Below, piece after piece: positions 43,129-49,858 of a stretch of DNA of 64,000 nucleotides. Made by a program: the position numbers and the translations under genes. A model generated the notes under the pieces. That model was not told the origin of the DNA and did no database searches. It was given only the letters and a program-made list of their open reading frames with translations. Positions within the stretch are counted from its first letter, which is position 1. Every line of letters starts with the position of its first letter. The stretch comes from CAZNPA01 sp964575095 (GTDB lineage Bacteria > Pseudomonadota > Alphaproteobacteria > Rickettsiales > SXRF01), in assembly GCA_964575095.1 (NCBI GenBank), contig CAZNPA010000002.1, positions 124,001 through 188,000 of the forward strand, given 5' to 3'.

Positions 43129-44082
43129 ATGTCTCACCAAACGCACCCTTACCATCTGGTCAACCCCAGCCCGTGGCCGGCATTGGCCGCAGCGGCATTA
43201 TTCTGTGTGACCATCGGCGCCGCCATGTTCATGCACCAGAAAACCGGTGGTGTTTTCCTGCTCGTATTCGGGTTTGCCATGGTACTTTACACGATGTTCG
43301 TCTGGTGGCGCGACGTGATCCATGAAGGCATTGCCGACAAGGCGCACACGCGCGAAGTCAGCCGCGGGCTGCGCGTCGGCATGGTATTGTTCATTTTATC
43401 GGAAGTGATGTTCTTCGCCGCCTTCTTCTGGGCATTTTTCGGTGCGAGTACGCTGCCAAAACTGCCGCTGACCGAGACCTGGGCGATCGCTGAAGGCATC
43501 TGGCCGCCTAAGGGTATTCATCCTTTCGATCCCTGGCACCTGCCGTTCTTCAACACCATCGTGCTCCTGCTCTCTGGCACGACGGTGACCTGGGCGCATT
43601 ACGCCATCCTTAAGGGTGACCGCAAGAACGCCATCGCCGCGTTGTGGTACACCGTCGGTCTTGGTGTGCTCTTTACCGCCTGCCAGGCCTACGAATACTC
43701 GCACGCCGCCTTCGGCTTCAAGGACACCATCTACGCCACGACCTTCTTCATGGCTACCGGATTCCACGGTTTCCACGTCCTCGTCGGCACTATATTCCTC
43801 GCTGTATGTCTGGGCCGCGCCACCAAAAACCACTTCACGCCGGACAAGCACTTGGGCTTCGAGTTTGCCGCCTGGTACTGGCATTTCGTCGACGTCGTGT
43901 GGTTGTTCCTGTTCACCTTCGTCTATCTCGACATGGCGAACACGCTGATGCCGGCCTTTATCGCCATCTTCACGCCGATGAATTTGTTGGTGGCTTTCCT
44001 TCTGTCTCTGTTCGGTAGCTGCTATGTCGGCTGGAAACTGTTCCACAGCCGAACATTCGACAAAGTGGCGCATTATCACTAA
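43129..44082 (+). CDS. coxC: Cytochrome c oxidase subunit III
   Basis: 317 residues, ATG behind 'aaggag'. Seven membrane helices; family segments include 'MFVWWRDVIHEG', 'FILSEVMFFAAFFWAFFGAS', 'GFHGFHVLVGTIFLAVCL' and 'FAAWYWHFVDVVWLFLFTFV'. It stabilises the CoxA core and its proton uptake. It is somewhat longer than usual (about 265-290), mainly from an added C-terminal helix after the seventh ('FIAIFTPMNLLVAFLLSLFG'). Confidence 0.95.
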   Translation: MSHQTHPYHLVNPSPWPALAAAALFCVTIGAAMFMHQKTGGVFLLVFGFAMVLYTMFVWWRDVIHEGIADKAHTREVSRGLRVGMVLFILSEVMFFAAFFWAFFGASTLPKLPLTETWAIAEGIWPPKGIHPFDPWHLPFFNTIVLLLSGTTVTWAHYAILKGDRKNAIAALWYTVGLGVLFTACQAYEYSHAAFGFKDTIYATTFFMATGFHGFHVLVGTIFLAVCLGRATKNHFTPDKHLGFEFAAWYWHFVDVVWLFLFTFVYLDMANTLMPAFIAIFTPMNLLVAFLLSLFGSCYVGWKLFHSRTFDKVAHYH

Positions 44083-44203
44083 AAACTCATTTCTGCGGGC
44101 GCCTGCGTTGTCACGCCCGTGCTCGAGTCCTCATGTACGTTCTTTGTACACTCCGGTTCTGCGCGCGGGCGCTCCTAGCATTCACCTCGCATAAATGAGT
44201 TTT
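44083..44203. repeat. Element with terminal inverted repeats (MITE-like), family E
   Basis: Perfect 10-base terminal inverted repeats (aaactcattt 44083-44092, aaatgagttt 44194-44203) enclose 101 bases with 'gtcctcatgtacgttctttgtacactcc' and two 'gcgggcgc' blocks. No coding potential. It occupies nearly the entire gap between coxC and the DUF983 gene. Confidence 0.7.
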
Positions 44204-44220
44204 GGAAGTTATTAGGTAGG

Positions 44221-44547
44221 ATGAGATTATTTCGTTGTCCACGTTGCGGCAAAGGTAAGCTCTATCGCGGGTTGCTCACCGTTGCCGACCAATGCGACGA
44301 TTGCCGCTTGTCTTTCCAGGGCCATGAGGAAGGCGACGGCCCGGCGGTGTTCTCGATACTCATCATCGGCGCGCTGGTCGCCATCTTTGCCGCCGTCATC
44401 GAAATCAAATACGAACCGCCTTTCTGGCTGCACGCGGCGCTGTGGATCCCCTTTATCCTGGGCGGCTCGATCTTGTCGCTGCGGTTACTCAAAGCGGCTC
44501 TGATCGCGACGCAATACCGGTTACGCAAAGAGGATTTCTTGCCCTAA
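44221..44547 (+). CDS. DUF983 family membrane protein
   Basis: 108 residues. An N-terminal zinc-ribbon-like 'RCPRCGKGKLYRGLLTV' with 'CDDCRLSF' (four cysteines) is followed by two membrane helices ('FSILIIGALVAIFAAVIEIK', 'ALWIPFILGGSILSLRLLKA'). DUF983 genes usually follow coxC in alphaproteobacteria and precede surf1. Here no surf1 follows, because the next gene is convergent and overlaps its stop by 4 bases. A role in oxidase assembly is likely but unproven. Confidence 0.85.
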   Translation: MRLFRCPRCGKGKLYRGLLTVADQCDDCRLSFQGHEEGDGPAVFSILIIGALVAIFAAVIEIKYEPPFWLHAALWIPFILGGSILSLRLLKAALIATQYRLRKEDFLP

Positions 44548-45563
44548 GGCAGCAATGTCGACGGTGTGGTGGATTGTCTCTTCAATCGTGCTTCCCACGT
44601 CGGAATCTTATCACTATCCGCTTGTGCGGTTTGTATAACTTCCGATACCTGCGCGGCGTCGGCAAGATCGGGATTCTCTGCAAGGAATTCCCGGAACAGG
44701 CGTTTGGTCTCTTGCTGCAAAGGTTTATGGGCGCGGGGGGTGCCAGAGTGAATATTCTGCATTTTTTCCGTAAATAAAAGCAGCAGGGGCGCATATTCCG
44801 GCTTTGACTTTAAACGTGCTTCTATGATGTCCAGCATCTCCAACGCATTGTCGATGCGCGCCACGTCTCTTGGCGGTTTCCTAACGATTTTGTTTCCATC
44901 CACGCGATGTTTCGACCCAAATGTATGGGAATGCATATAGCGCTCCATGGTGGTGAGCGCGCCTCTCATCTTCCATGTGGCGTATGTTGAGAAAGTTTTT
45001 CCTTTGGCGGGATCAAAACTAAAAATGGCATACAGCATGCCGGAACTGACATTCACCAGCGGCACCTTGGCACCCTTATTTTTTGCGTCGAGAATGTATT
45101 CTTTGTCTCCTTTTGTTCCACGGGCATTGATGCCGTCCATAGCGTAACTAATCAATGCATCCGTTTCCAAGGATTCATTCGCGCTGGAATGAACGCGCCT
45201 TCCCGTTTTGTTGACATGTGCTACAGCCAAGGGTCGGTTCAGGATAAGGATAGCTCCGGCAATGGCGTTTGCTTCCTTGTTGGCCATATAACGGGCTATT
45301 TTTTTATCCGGCGGCAATGTATCGAAACCGTTGACTGCTTCTATTCTATGCTTAACCGGTTGCAGGCGTTCTAAAAGAACATTCGTCATGTATTTGATAT
45401 AATCATAATTTTCACGGCTCTCCCCATCAATAGGTACGAGAGACGCGGCAAACGCGTGCAGGTCGTCACGGATGCGAGCGGCGCTGGTTTTTGGCGGTTC
45501 CTGAAAGTATCTTTGTGCGGCTTGGATAAAGCCGTCATTCGCACCCCGAGTTCTTTTGGCCAT
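44544..45563 (-). CDS. Divergent sigma-70 region 2-like protein
   Basis: 339 residues. Residues 184-210 contain 'FDPAKGKTFSTYATWKMRGA', matching sigma-70 regions 2.3/2.4 ('FDpekGfrFSTYAtWwIRqA'). Upstream, 'AGAILILNRPLAVAHVNKTG' and 'ESLETDALISYAMDGINA' align with regions 1.2/2.1 ('..N.RLVv.ia..y.G..', 'dLiqeG.iGL..A'), but a roughly 30-residue insertion separates 2.1 from 2.3. A region-3-like stretch follows. I see no clear region 4 helix-turn-helix in the C-terminal 100 residues. It may be an atypical sigma factor or sigma-derived regulator. Its promoter holds a perfect 23-base palindrome. Confidence 0.6.
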   Translation of the reverse strand: MAKRTRGANDGFIQAAQRYFQEPPKTSAARIRDDLHAFAASLVPIDGESRENYDYIKYMTNVLLERLQPVKHRIEAVNGFDTLPPDKKIARYMANKEANAIAGAILILNRPLAVAHVNKTGRRVHSSANESLETDALISYAMDGINARGTKGDKEYILDAKNKGAKVPLVNVSSGMLYAIFSFDPAKGKTFSTYATWKMRGALTTMERYMHSHTFGSKHRVDGNKIVRKPPRDVARIDNALEMLDIIEARLKSKPEYAPLLLLFTEKMQNIHSGTPRAHKPLQQETKRLFREFLAENPDLADAAQVSEVIQTAQADSDKIPTWEARLKRQSTTPSTLLP

Positions 45564-45582
45564 AAGATACCTGATCCGGATT

Positions 45583-45605
45583 GGTTAATAATGATTATTA
45601 ACCAT
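45583..45605. promoter_or_regulatory. Perfect 23-base palindrome upstream of the sigma-like gene (Fur-box-like)
   Basis: TGGTTAATAAT-G-ATTATTAACCA is a perfect 11-1-11 palindrome 20-42 bases upstream of the start codon at 45563. Its centre TAATAAT-G-ATTATTA agrees with the Fur 7-1-7 pattern (TGATAAT-N-ATTATCA) at 12 of 14 positions. It is probably a regulator operator; Fur family is one candidate, autoregulation another. Confidence 0.6.
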
Positions 45606-45702
45606 AAAGCAAAATCGGCGGCCTTAGGATGAAACTTTTATGACAATTGACAATACGTGTTAGCGCCTAAACACTAATCAGCTGTTTTTGCTGTGTAATT
45701 GC

Positions 45703-48018
45703 CTAGGCTTTTGCTTTTTTGCCCTTTGGTAATTTAGCTATTTTGCCCTGCTGCTCGTTGATGGCATGCATGGCGGCGACGGCCGTCAGGTTGATGATCT
45801 CCGACACGGTGGCGCTCATCTGCACGATTTGCGCCGGGCGCTTCAAGCCCATCAGCACCGGGCCGATGGTAACGCCGTCGCCCAGTTCCTGCAGCAGGTT
45901 GGACGAGACGTGCGCCGTGTGCAGCGCCGGCATGACCAGCACGTTGGCGGGGCCGGAAAGGCGGCAGAACGGGTAGAGGCTCATGATTTCCTTGTTGAGC
46001 GCGACGCTGGCCGACATCTCGCCGTCATATTCGAAATCGACTTTCATGCCGTCCAGCACCTTGACCGCATCACGGATGCGCGCCGATTTCTCGCGCATGG
46101 GGTTGCCGAAGGTGGAGTAGGAAAGCAGCGCCACGCGCGGCTCATGCCCCATCTTGCGCGCTGCATGCGCCGTCTTGACGGCGATGTGCGCCAGCTGCTC
46201 CGGCGACGGCAGCTCCTGCACCGTCGTGTCGGCGAAAAACAAAGTTTTTCCCTTGGCGACGACCAGCGTCACGCCGAAGAGAAATTCATCGTCCTTGACG
46301 TCGATGACGCGCGTGATGTTCTCAAGCGACACCGTGTAGTTGCGCGTGAGGCCTGTGATCAGCGTATCGCCATGACCCGAAGCCAGCATGGAGGCGGCGA
46401 AAATATTGCGGTCGTTCTTCACCATGCGCGCGACGTCGCGGTAGAGGTAGCCCTGCCGCTGCAGGCGCGGGTAGAGCGCCTCGATATACTCATCAATGTG
46501 CGGGCTCACGGCGGCGTTGGCGATCTCGATGTTCTGCCAGTTGTGAATGGACATTTTTTTCATCAAGGCCTGTACGCGGTCCGTGCGGCCGACCAGGATG
46601 GGCTTGCCGTAGCCGTTGTCGCGCCATTGCACGGCGGCGCGGATGATTTTTTCCTCCTCGCCCTCGGCGAAGATGACGCGCTGCGGGTTTTCGCGCACCT
46701 TGTCGAAAATCTGCTGCATTGAATTGGCGGTAGGGTCGCGTCGTGCCGCGAGTTCCTTGGTGTAGCCGATGATGTCCATGATCGGTTTTCTGGCAACGCC
46801 GGTGCGCATGGCGGCTTTGGCAACGGCGACAGGGACGGTCGTCATCAGGCGCGGGTCGAACGGCGCCGGGATGATGTATTCGGGGCCGTATTGCATCTGA
46901 CGGCCGGCATAAGCGGCGGAGACTTCCTCCGGCACATCTTCGCGTGCGAGCGCGGCGATGGCCTCGGCGGCGGCGATTTTCATTTCCTCGTTGATCTGCG
47001 AGGCGCGCACGTCGAGCGCACCGCGGAAGATGTAAGGGAAGCCCATGACGTTGTTGACCTGATTGGGGTAGTCGCTGCGGCCGGTGGCGATGATGGCGTC
47101 TTTTCTCACCTTGCGTACATCTTCCGGCGTGATTTCCGGATCGGGGTTGGCCATGGCGAAGATGATCGGGTTCTTGGCCATCGATTTCACCATTTCTTTG
47201 GTGACGGCACCTTTGGCCGAAAGTCCCATGAACATATCGGCGCCGTCCAGCGCTTCCGCCAGCGTACGCTTCGATGTTTTTACCGCATGCGCCGATTTCC
47301 ACTGGTTCATGCTGTCGGCGCGGCCTTGGTAAATGACGCCCGAACGGTCGACCAGCAGTGCGTTCTCGTGCTTGACGCCCATGCGTTTGATAAGTTCTAA
47401 GCAAGCGATACCCGCCGATCCGGCGCCCAGCACCACGACCTTGATGTCTTTAAATTTACGGCCGGTTAAATCGGCGGCGTTGATGAGTGCGGCGGCGGTG
47501 ATGATGGCGGTGCCGTGCTGGTCATCGTGGAAGACGGGGATATCCATTTTCTCGCGCAGCTGCTGCTCGATGATGAAGCATTCCGGTGCGGCGATATCTT
47601 CTAAATTGATGCCGCCCCAACTGGGCCCTAGCAATTTTACGCAGTTGACGAACTCGTCGACATCTTTGGTGTCGACTTCGATGTCGATGGCGTCGATGTC
47701 GGCGAAGCGCTTAAATAAAATGGCTTTGCCTTCCATCACCGGTTTCGACGCCAGCGCGCCGAGATTGCCTAAGCCCAAGACAGCGGTGCCGTTTGAAATC
47801 ACCGCGACGAAATTCCCGCGTGCGGTGTAGTCGTAGGCTTTATTGGGATCCTTGTGAATCTCGAGGCACGGCACGGCGACACCCGGCGAATAGCCGAGCG
47901 ACAAGTCGCGCTGCGTCATCAGCGGCTTGGTAGGAAGAATGGAAAGTTTGCCCGGCGAACCCTCGGCATGATACGCCAGCGCTTCTTCGTCGGTTATCGG
48001 TTCTTTTTCGTTGGCCAT
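45703..48018 (-). CDS. maeB: NADP-dependent malic enzyme with C-terminal phosphotransacetylase-like domain
   Basis: 771 residues, the usual size of the MaeB two-domain form. The malic domain includes 'SLGYSPGVAVPCLEIHKDP', 'GNLGALASKPVMEGKAILFK' and 'FHDDQHGTAIITAAALINA'. NAD(P) binding 'VVLGAGSAGIACLELI' follows. The last 330 residues are a PTA_PTB domain ('VIFAEGEEEKIIRAAVQW', 'LPSPEQLAHIAVKTAHAA') that is regulatory in this family. It decarboxylates malate to pyruvate. A palindromic repeat lies directly upstream in place of a ribosome site. Confidence 0.95.
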   Translation of the reverse strand: MANEKEPITDEEALAYHAEGSPGKLSILPTKPLMTQRDLSLGYSPGVAVPCLEIHKDPNKAYDYTARGNFVAVISNGTAVLGLGNLGALASKPVMEGKAILFKRFADIDAIDIEVDTKDVDEFVNCVKLLGPSWGGINLEDIAAPECFIIEQQLREKMDIPVFHDDQHGTAIITAAALINAADLTGRKFKDIKVVVLGAGSAGIACLELIKRMGVKHENALLVDRSGVIYQGRADSMNQWKSAHAVKTSKRTLAEALDGADMFMGLSAKGAVTKEMVKSMAKNPIIFAMANPDPEITPEDVRKVRKDAIIATGRSDYPNQVNNVMGFPYIFRGALDVRASQINEEMKIAAAEAIAALAREDVPEEVSAAYAGRQMQYGPEYIIPAPFDPRLMTTVPVAVAKAAMRTGVARKPIMDIIGYTKELAARRDPTANSMQQIFDKVRENPQRVIFAEGEEEKIIRAAVQWRDNGYGKPILVGRTDRVQALMKKMSIHNWQNIEIANAAVSPHIDEYIEALYPRLQRQGYLYRDVARMVKNDRNIFAASMLASGHGDTLITGLTRNYTVSLENITRVIDVKDDEFLFGVTLVVAKGKTLFFADTTVQELPSPEQLAHIAVKTAHAARKMGHEPRVALLSYSTFGNPMREKSARIRDAVKVLDGMKVDFEYDGEMSASVALNKEIMSLYPFCRLSGPANVLVMPALHTAHVSSNLLQELGDGVTIGPVLMGLKRPAQIVQMSATVSEIINLTAVAAMHAINEQQGKIAKLPKGKKAKA

Positions 48019-48024
48019 AAAAAT

Positions 48025-48095
48025 AGTGACGAGTGATTAGTGGCGAGTGACGGGTGAAGGCATGTTCTCGCCACTCATCACTCGCCACTCCCTTA
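48025..48095. repeat. Inverted repeat directly upstream of maeB, family C-like
   Basis: Left arm gtgacgagtgattagtggcgagtgacggg (48026-48054), right arm cgccactcatcactcgccactccc (48070-48093). On the maeB strand it ends 6 bases before the ATG, leaving only 'attttt' and no Shine-Dalgarno. It is built from gagtga/ttagtgg words, analogous to the gggattag elements. Confidence 0.8.
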
Positions 48096-48172
48096 TGCTG
48101 CACCGCAACATAAGTTGATGATTTATACGAACTTTTTAGGTTGCATATCGGCCGGGGGATTGCAAGTCATTT

Positions 48173-48226
48173 TGTCATTCCCGCGAAGGCGGGAATCTTA
48201 AGATCCCTGCTTTCACAGGGATGACA
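48173..48226. repeat. Family A palindromic element, short form
   Basis: tgtcattcccgcgaaggcgggaat (48173-48196) and ccctgctttcacagggatgaca (48205-48226) are two head-to-head palindromes with inverted ends tgtcat/atgaca. It is the closest relative of the element inside midA. Confidence 0.85.
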
Positions 48227-48230
48227 ATAA

Positions 48231-48262
48231 ACCAGACCCCGTAAATAAATGCGGGGTTTTTA
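48231..48262. repeat. Family B half repeat
   Basis: accagaccccgtaaataaatgcggggttttta lies directly after the family A element and touches the stop of the following minus-strand gene. Hairpin ccccg...cgggg with a short T-run on the plus strand. Confidence 0.65.
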
Positions 48263-49075
48263 CCGCCCCGCCACCGGGCCGCTTTTGCCTTGCTCGCGGT
48301 CGATGGCTTGTGCCAACTCTTGGCACAGGGGGATGAGGTGTTCACGGAAATCCTTGCCATGGTCGATGGCATCTTCCGGCTTAAGCATCATATTGCCCCC
48401 ATTGCGCTGCTTGGCTTCCCTTACCATATCGAGATCTGTCGCCAGCAGTTCGATTAATTGCGGTGCGGCTTTAATCACGGCCTTTTGCGGGGCGGATAAA
48501 CTTTTTACTGGCGCATTTTTCTTCAGCGTGGACAGTGCTCCCAGAAGAGTTTCATAGCGGACGACGGAGTTTGCTATATTATCCATAGGGGTTTCATTTT
48601 CTGCATCGATACCCTCCTTGAAAGTATGGATGATATCCCTCAGGCATTTCCCAAAATTATAATCCTTCTGAGGAAGATTTGGGTTCTTCTTACCTGGTGG
48701 TAGCGCGGCTTCGTCTATGGCTTGTTCGAACAGCGCTGATACGTTGGTACTGGCGCCCGAATCGTCACCCTCATCTGCAAAGGAGCCAAAAGGAGCTTCA
48801 TGGATAAGGGGGTCTACTTCTTGGGCCATCAAGGCATCCCAATGGTTCTTGCACCGGCGACATGCCGATAGATGTCCATCAATTTTACCCACCCATTTTT
48901 CCGGAATCATGCCATCCATATAACGTGCATGCCATGACGATGAATTCTCAATATGGCCATCATCATCGAACAGGCGCAGACTGGCGGCTTTGTAGGTCGG
49001 GAAATCCAATATCTCTGCCACAATCGCGGCAGGGGTTTTTTCTGATGAAGAATTGGCGTTCTCACGTGTGGCCAT
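48260..49075 (-). CDS. Zinc-finger (zf-HC2-like) protein, possible anti-sigma factor
   Basis: 271 residues, ATG at 49075 behind 'aaaaggga'. Residues 48-80 read 'WHARYMDGMIPEKWVGKIDG' followed by 'HLSACRRCKNHW'. This matches the zinc anti-sigma (ZAS/zf-HC2) pattern 'ylDGeL...e......HL..C..C' with His68-x3-Cys72-x2-Cys75 and a possible fourth ligand His49. No membrane helix is visible, so it would be a soluble form. The C-terminal 190 residues are helical and unrecognised. It lies 3 kb from the sigma-like gene on the same strand, which makes a partnership worth testing but unproven. Confidence 0.6.
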   Translation of the reverse strand: MATRENANSSSEKTPAAIVAEILDFPTYKAASLRLFDDDGHIENSSSWHARYMDGMIPEKWVGKIDGHLSACRRCKNHWDALMAQEVDPLIHEAPFGSFADEGDDSGASTNVSALFEQAIDEAALPPGKKNPNLPQKDYNFGKCLRDIIHTFKEGIDAENETPMDNIANSVVRYETLLGALSTLKKNAPVKSLSAPQKAVIKAAPQLIELLATDLDMVREAKQRNGGNMMLKPEDAIDHGKDFREHLIPLCQELAQAIDREQGKSGPVAGR

Positions 49076-49100
49076 TTTTATCCCTTTTCAAAACCGTCCA

Positions 49101-49150
49101 GCATTATATACTACCCCTCCCATTAATGGAAATTAATTATTATGGTGAAG
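49101..49150 (-). promoter_or_regulatory. Promoter module copy 1 (upstream of the zinc-finger gene)
   Basis: This 50-base segment is 41/50 identical to 49809-49858. On the minus strand it gives TATAAT (49103-49108) with a TTTCCA-like -35 about 18 bases upstream, starting 25 bases before the ATG at 49075. It includes the palindromic 'ccattaatgg'. On the plus strand it also preserves an ATGG corresponding to the mutS start in copy 2. Confidence 0.6.
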
Positions 49151-49257
49151 CGGGCAGAAAAAATCCCTCACCCGGCCGCCGTTGGCGTCCGCCATAGCCC
49201 GAGGGGCGACGGTGGATGGCGACGCAAAGAAACTATACCGCGCCCACGGCGCTTTGC

Positions 49258-49292
49258 TGGATTGCTTCGTCGCTGGCGCTCCTCGCAATGAC
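49258..49292. repeat. Dispersed repeat, family D (GGATTGCTTCGTCGC type)
   Basis: ggattgcttcgtcgctggcgctcctcgcaatgacg is a widely dispersed alphaproteobacterial repeat type with inverted character (ggattgc...gcaat). The rest of the gap 49151-49257 also contains GC-rich inverted words ('cccgaggggcgacgg') and looks repeat-derived. No gene is seen there. Confidence 0.6.
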
Positions 49293-49297
49293 GAAGA

Positions 49298-49783
49298 TTA
49301 TCGCTCCGCCGTCGGGCCATCTTTGGTTGGCGAATAGAATTGCGTGATATGCTCAAACTGCTGGTTGCTTAAGGATACGATTACCGTTGCGTCCGCCAGT
49401 TTTTTCCTGTTTGTGAATACGTCCACCGCCTCGATAAGGCTTGCCAGATTTTTGCATTCGGGGAATAAAGCGCAGCTGCATTGAATATTTTCCGGCTTGA
49501 GGCCGGTATCGGTAAACAGAGTTGAAGCGCCCTTTAAGGTGTTGGCAGTATACTCACGGGAATAAATCCCATTCTCTTCACGAAATCTGGGTAATTGGTC
49601 TCTTTTGATGCGCTCATAATAAATACGATCGCTATTGGCGCAGTAGGCCTCGACATTGCGAGCTTGTTGTTCGGGAGTTTTTTCAAGACCGCGGGATTTT
49701 CTCCGCGCGCCTTTCTTCCAATCTGCGGAATCATGCGTTCCATGCCATTGCCTGTCGCTTCTGTCGCCCATGATTTTTTCCAT
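49298..49783 (-). CDS. Unknown protein sharing the promoter module of the zinc-finger gene
   Basis: 161 residues from the ATG at 49783. This start is chosen because it lies exactly 25 bases from the promoter module, as in the zinc-finger gene; an ATG four codons later is also possible. The N-terminus is basic and hydrophilic ('DSADWKKGARRKSRGLEKTP'). The middle has 'ENIQCSCALFPECKNLASLI' with three closely spaced cysteines. The C-terminus looks alpha/beta. No signal peptide or membrane helix. I do not recognise the family. Confidence 0.55.
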   Translation of the reverse strand: MEKIMGDRSDRQWHGTHDSADWKKGARRKSRGLEKTPEQQARNVEAYCANSDRIYYERIKRDQLPRFREENGIYSREYTANTLKGASTLFTDTGLKPENIQCSCALFPECKNLASLIEAVDVFTNRKKLADATVIVSLSNQQFEHITQFYSPTKDGPTAER

Positions 49784-49808
49784 CGGATTTGATTGTAAAT
49801 ACCGCCGG

Positions 49809-49858
49809 CCATTATATACTGCTTCCCTCATTAATGGAAATTAATTTTTATGGCGAAC
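49809..49858. promoter_or_regulatory. Promoter module copy 2 (between the unknown gene and mutS)
   Basis: Direct repeat of 49101-49150. On the minus strand TATAAT (49811-49816) lies 25-33 bases before the ATG at 49783. On the plus strand the module ends with the mutS start codon and first codons. The mutS start has only 'ggaaa' as a weak ribosome site. It is thus likely a divergent promoter region. Confidence 0.6.
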
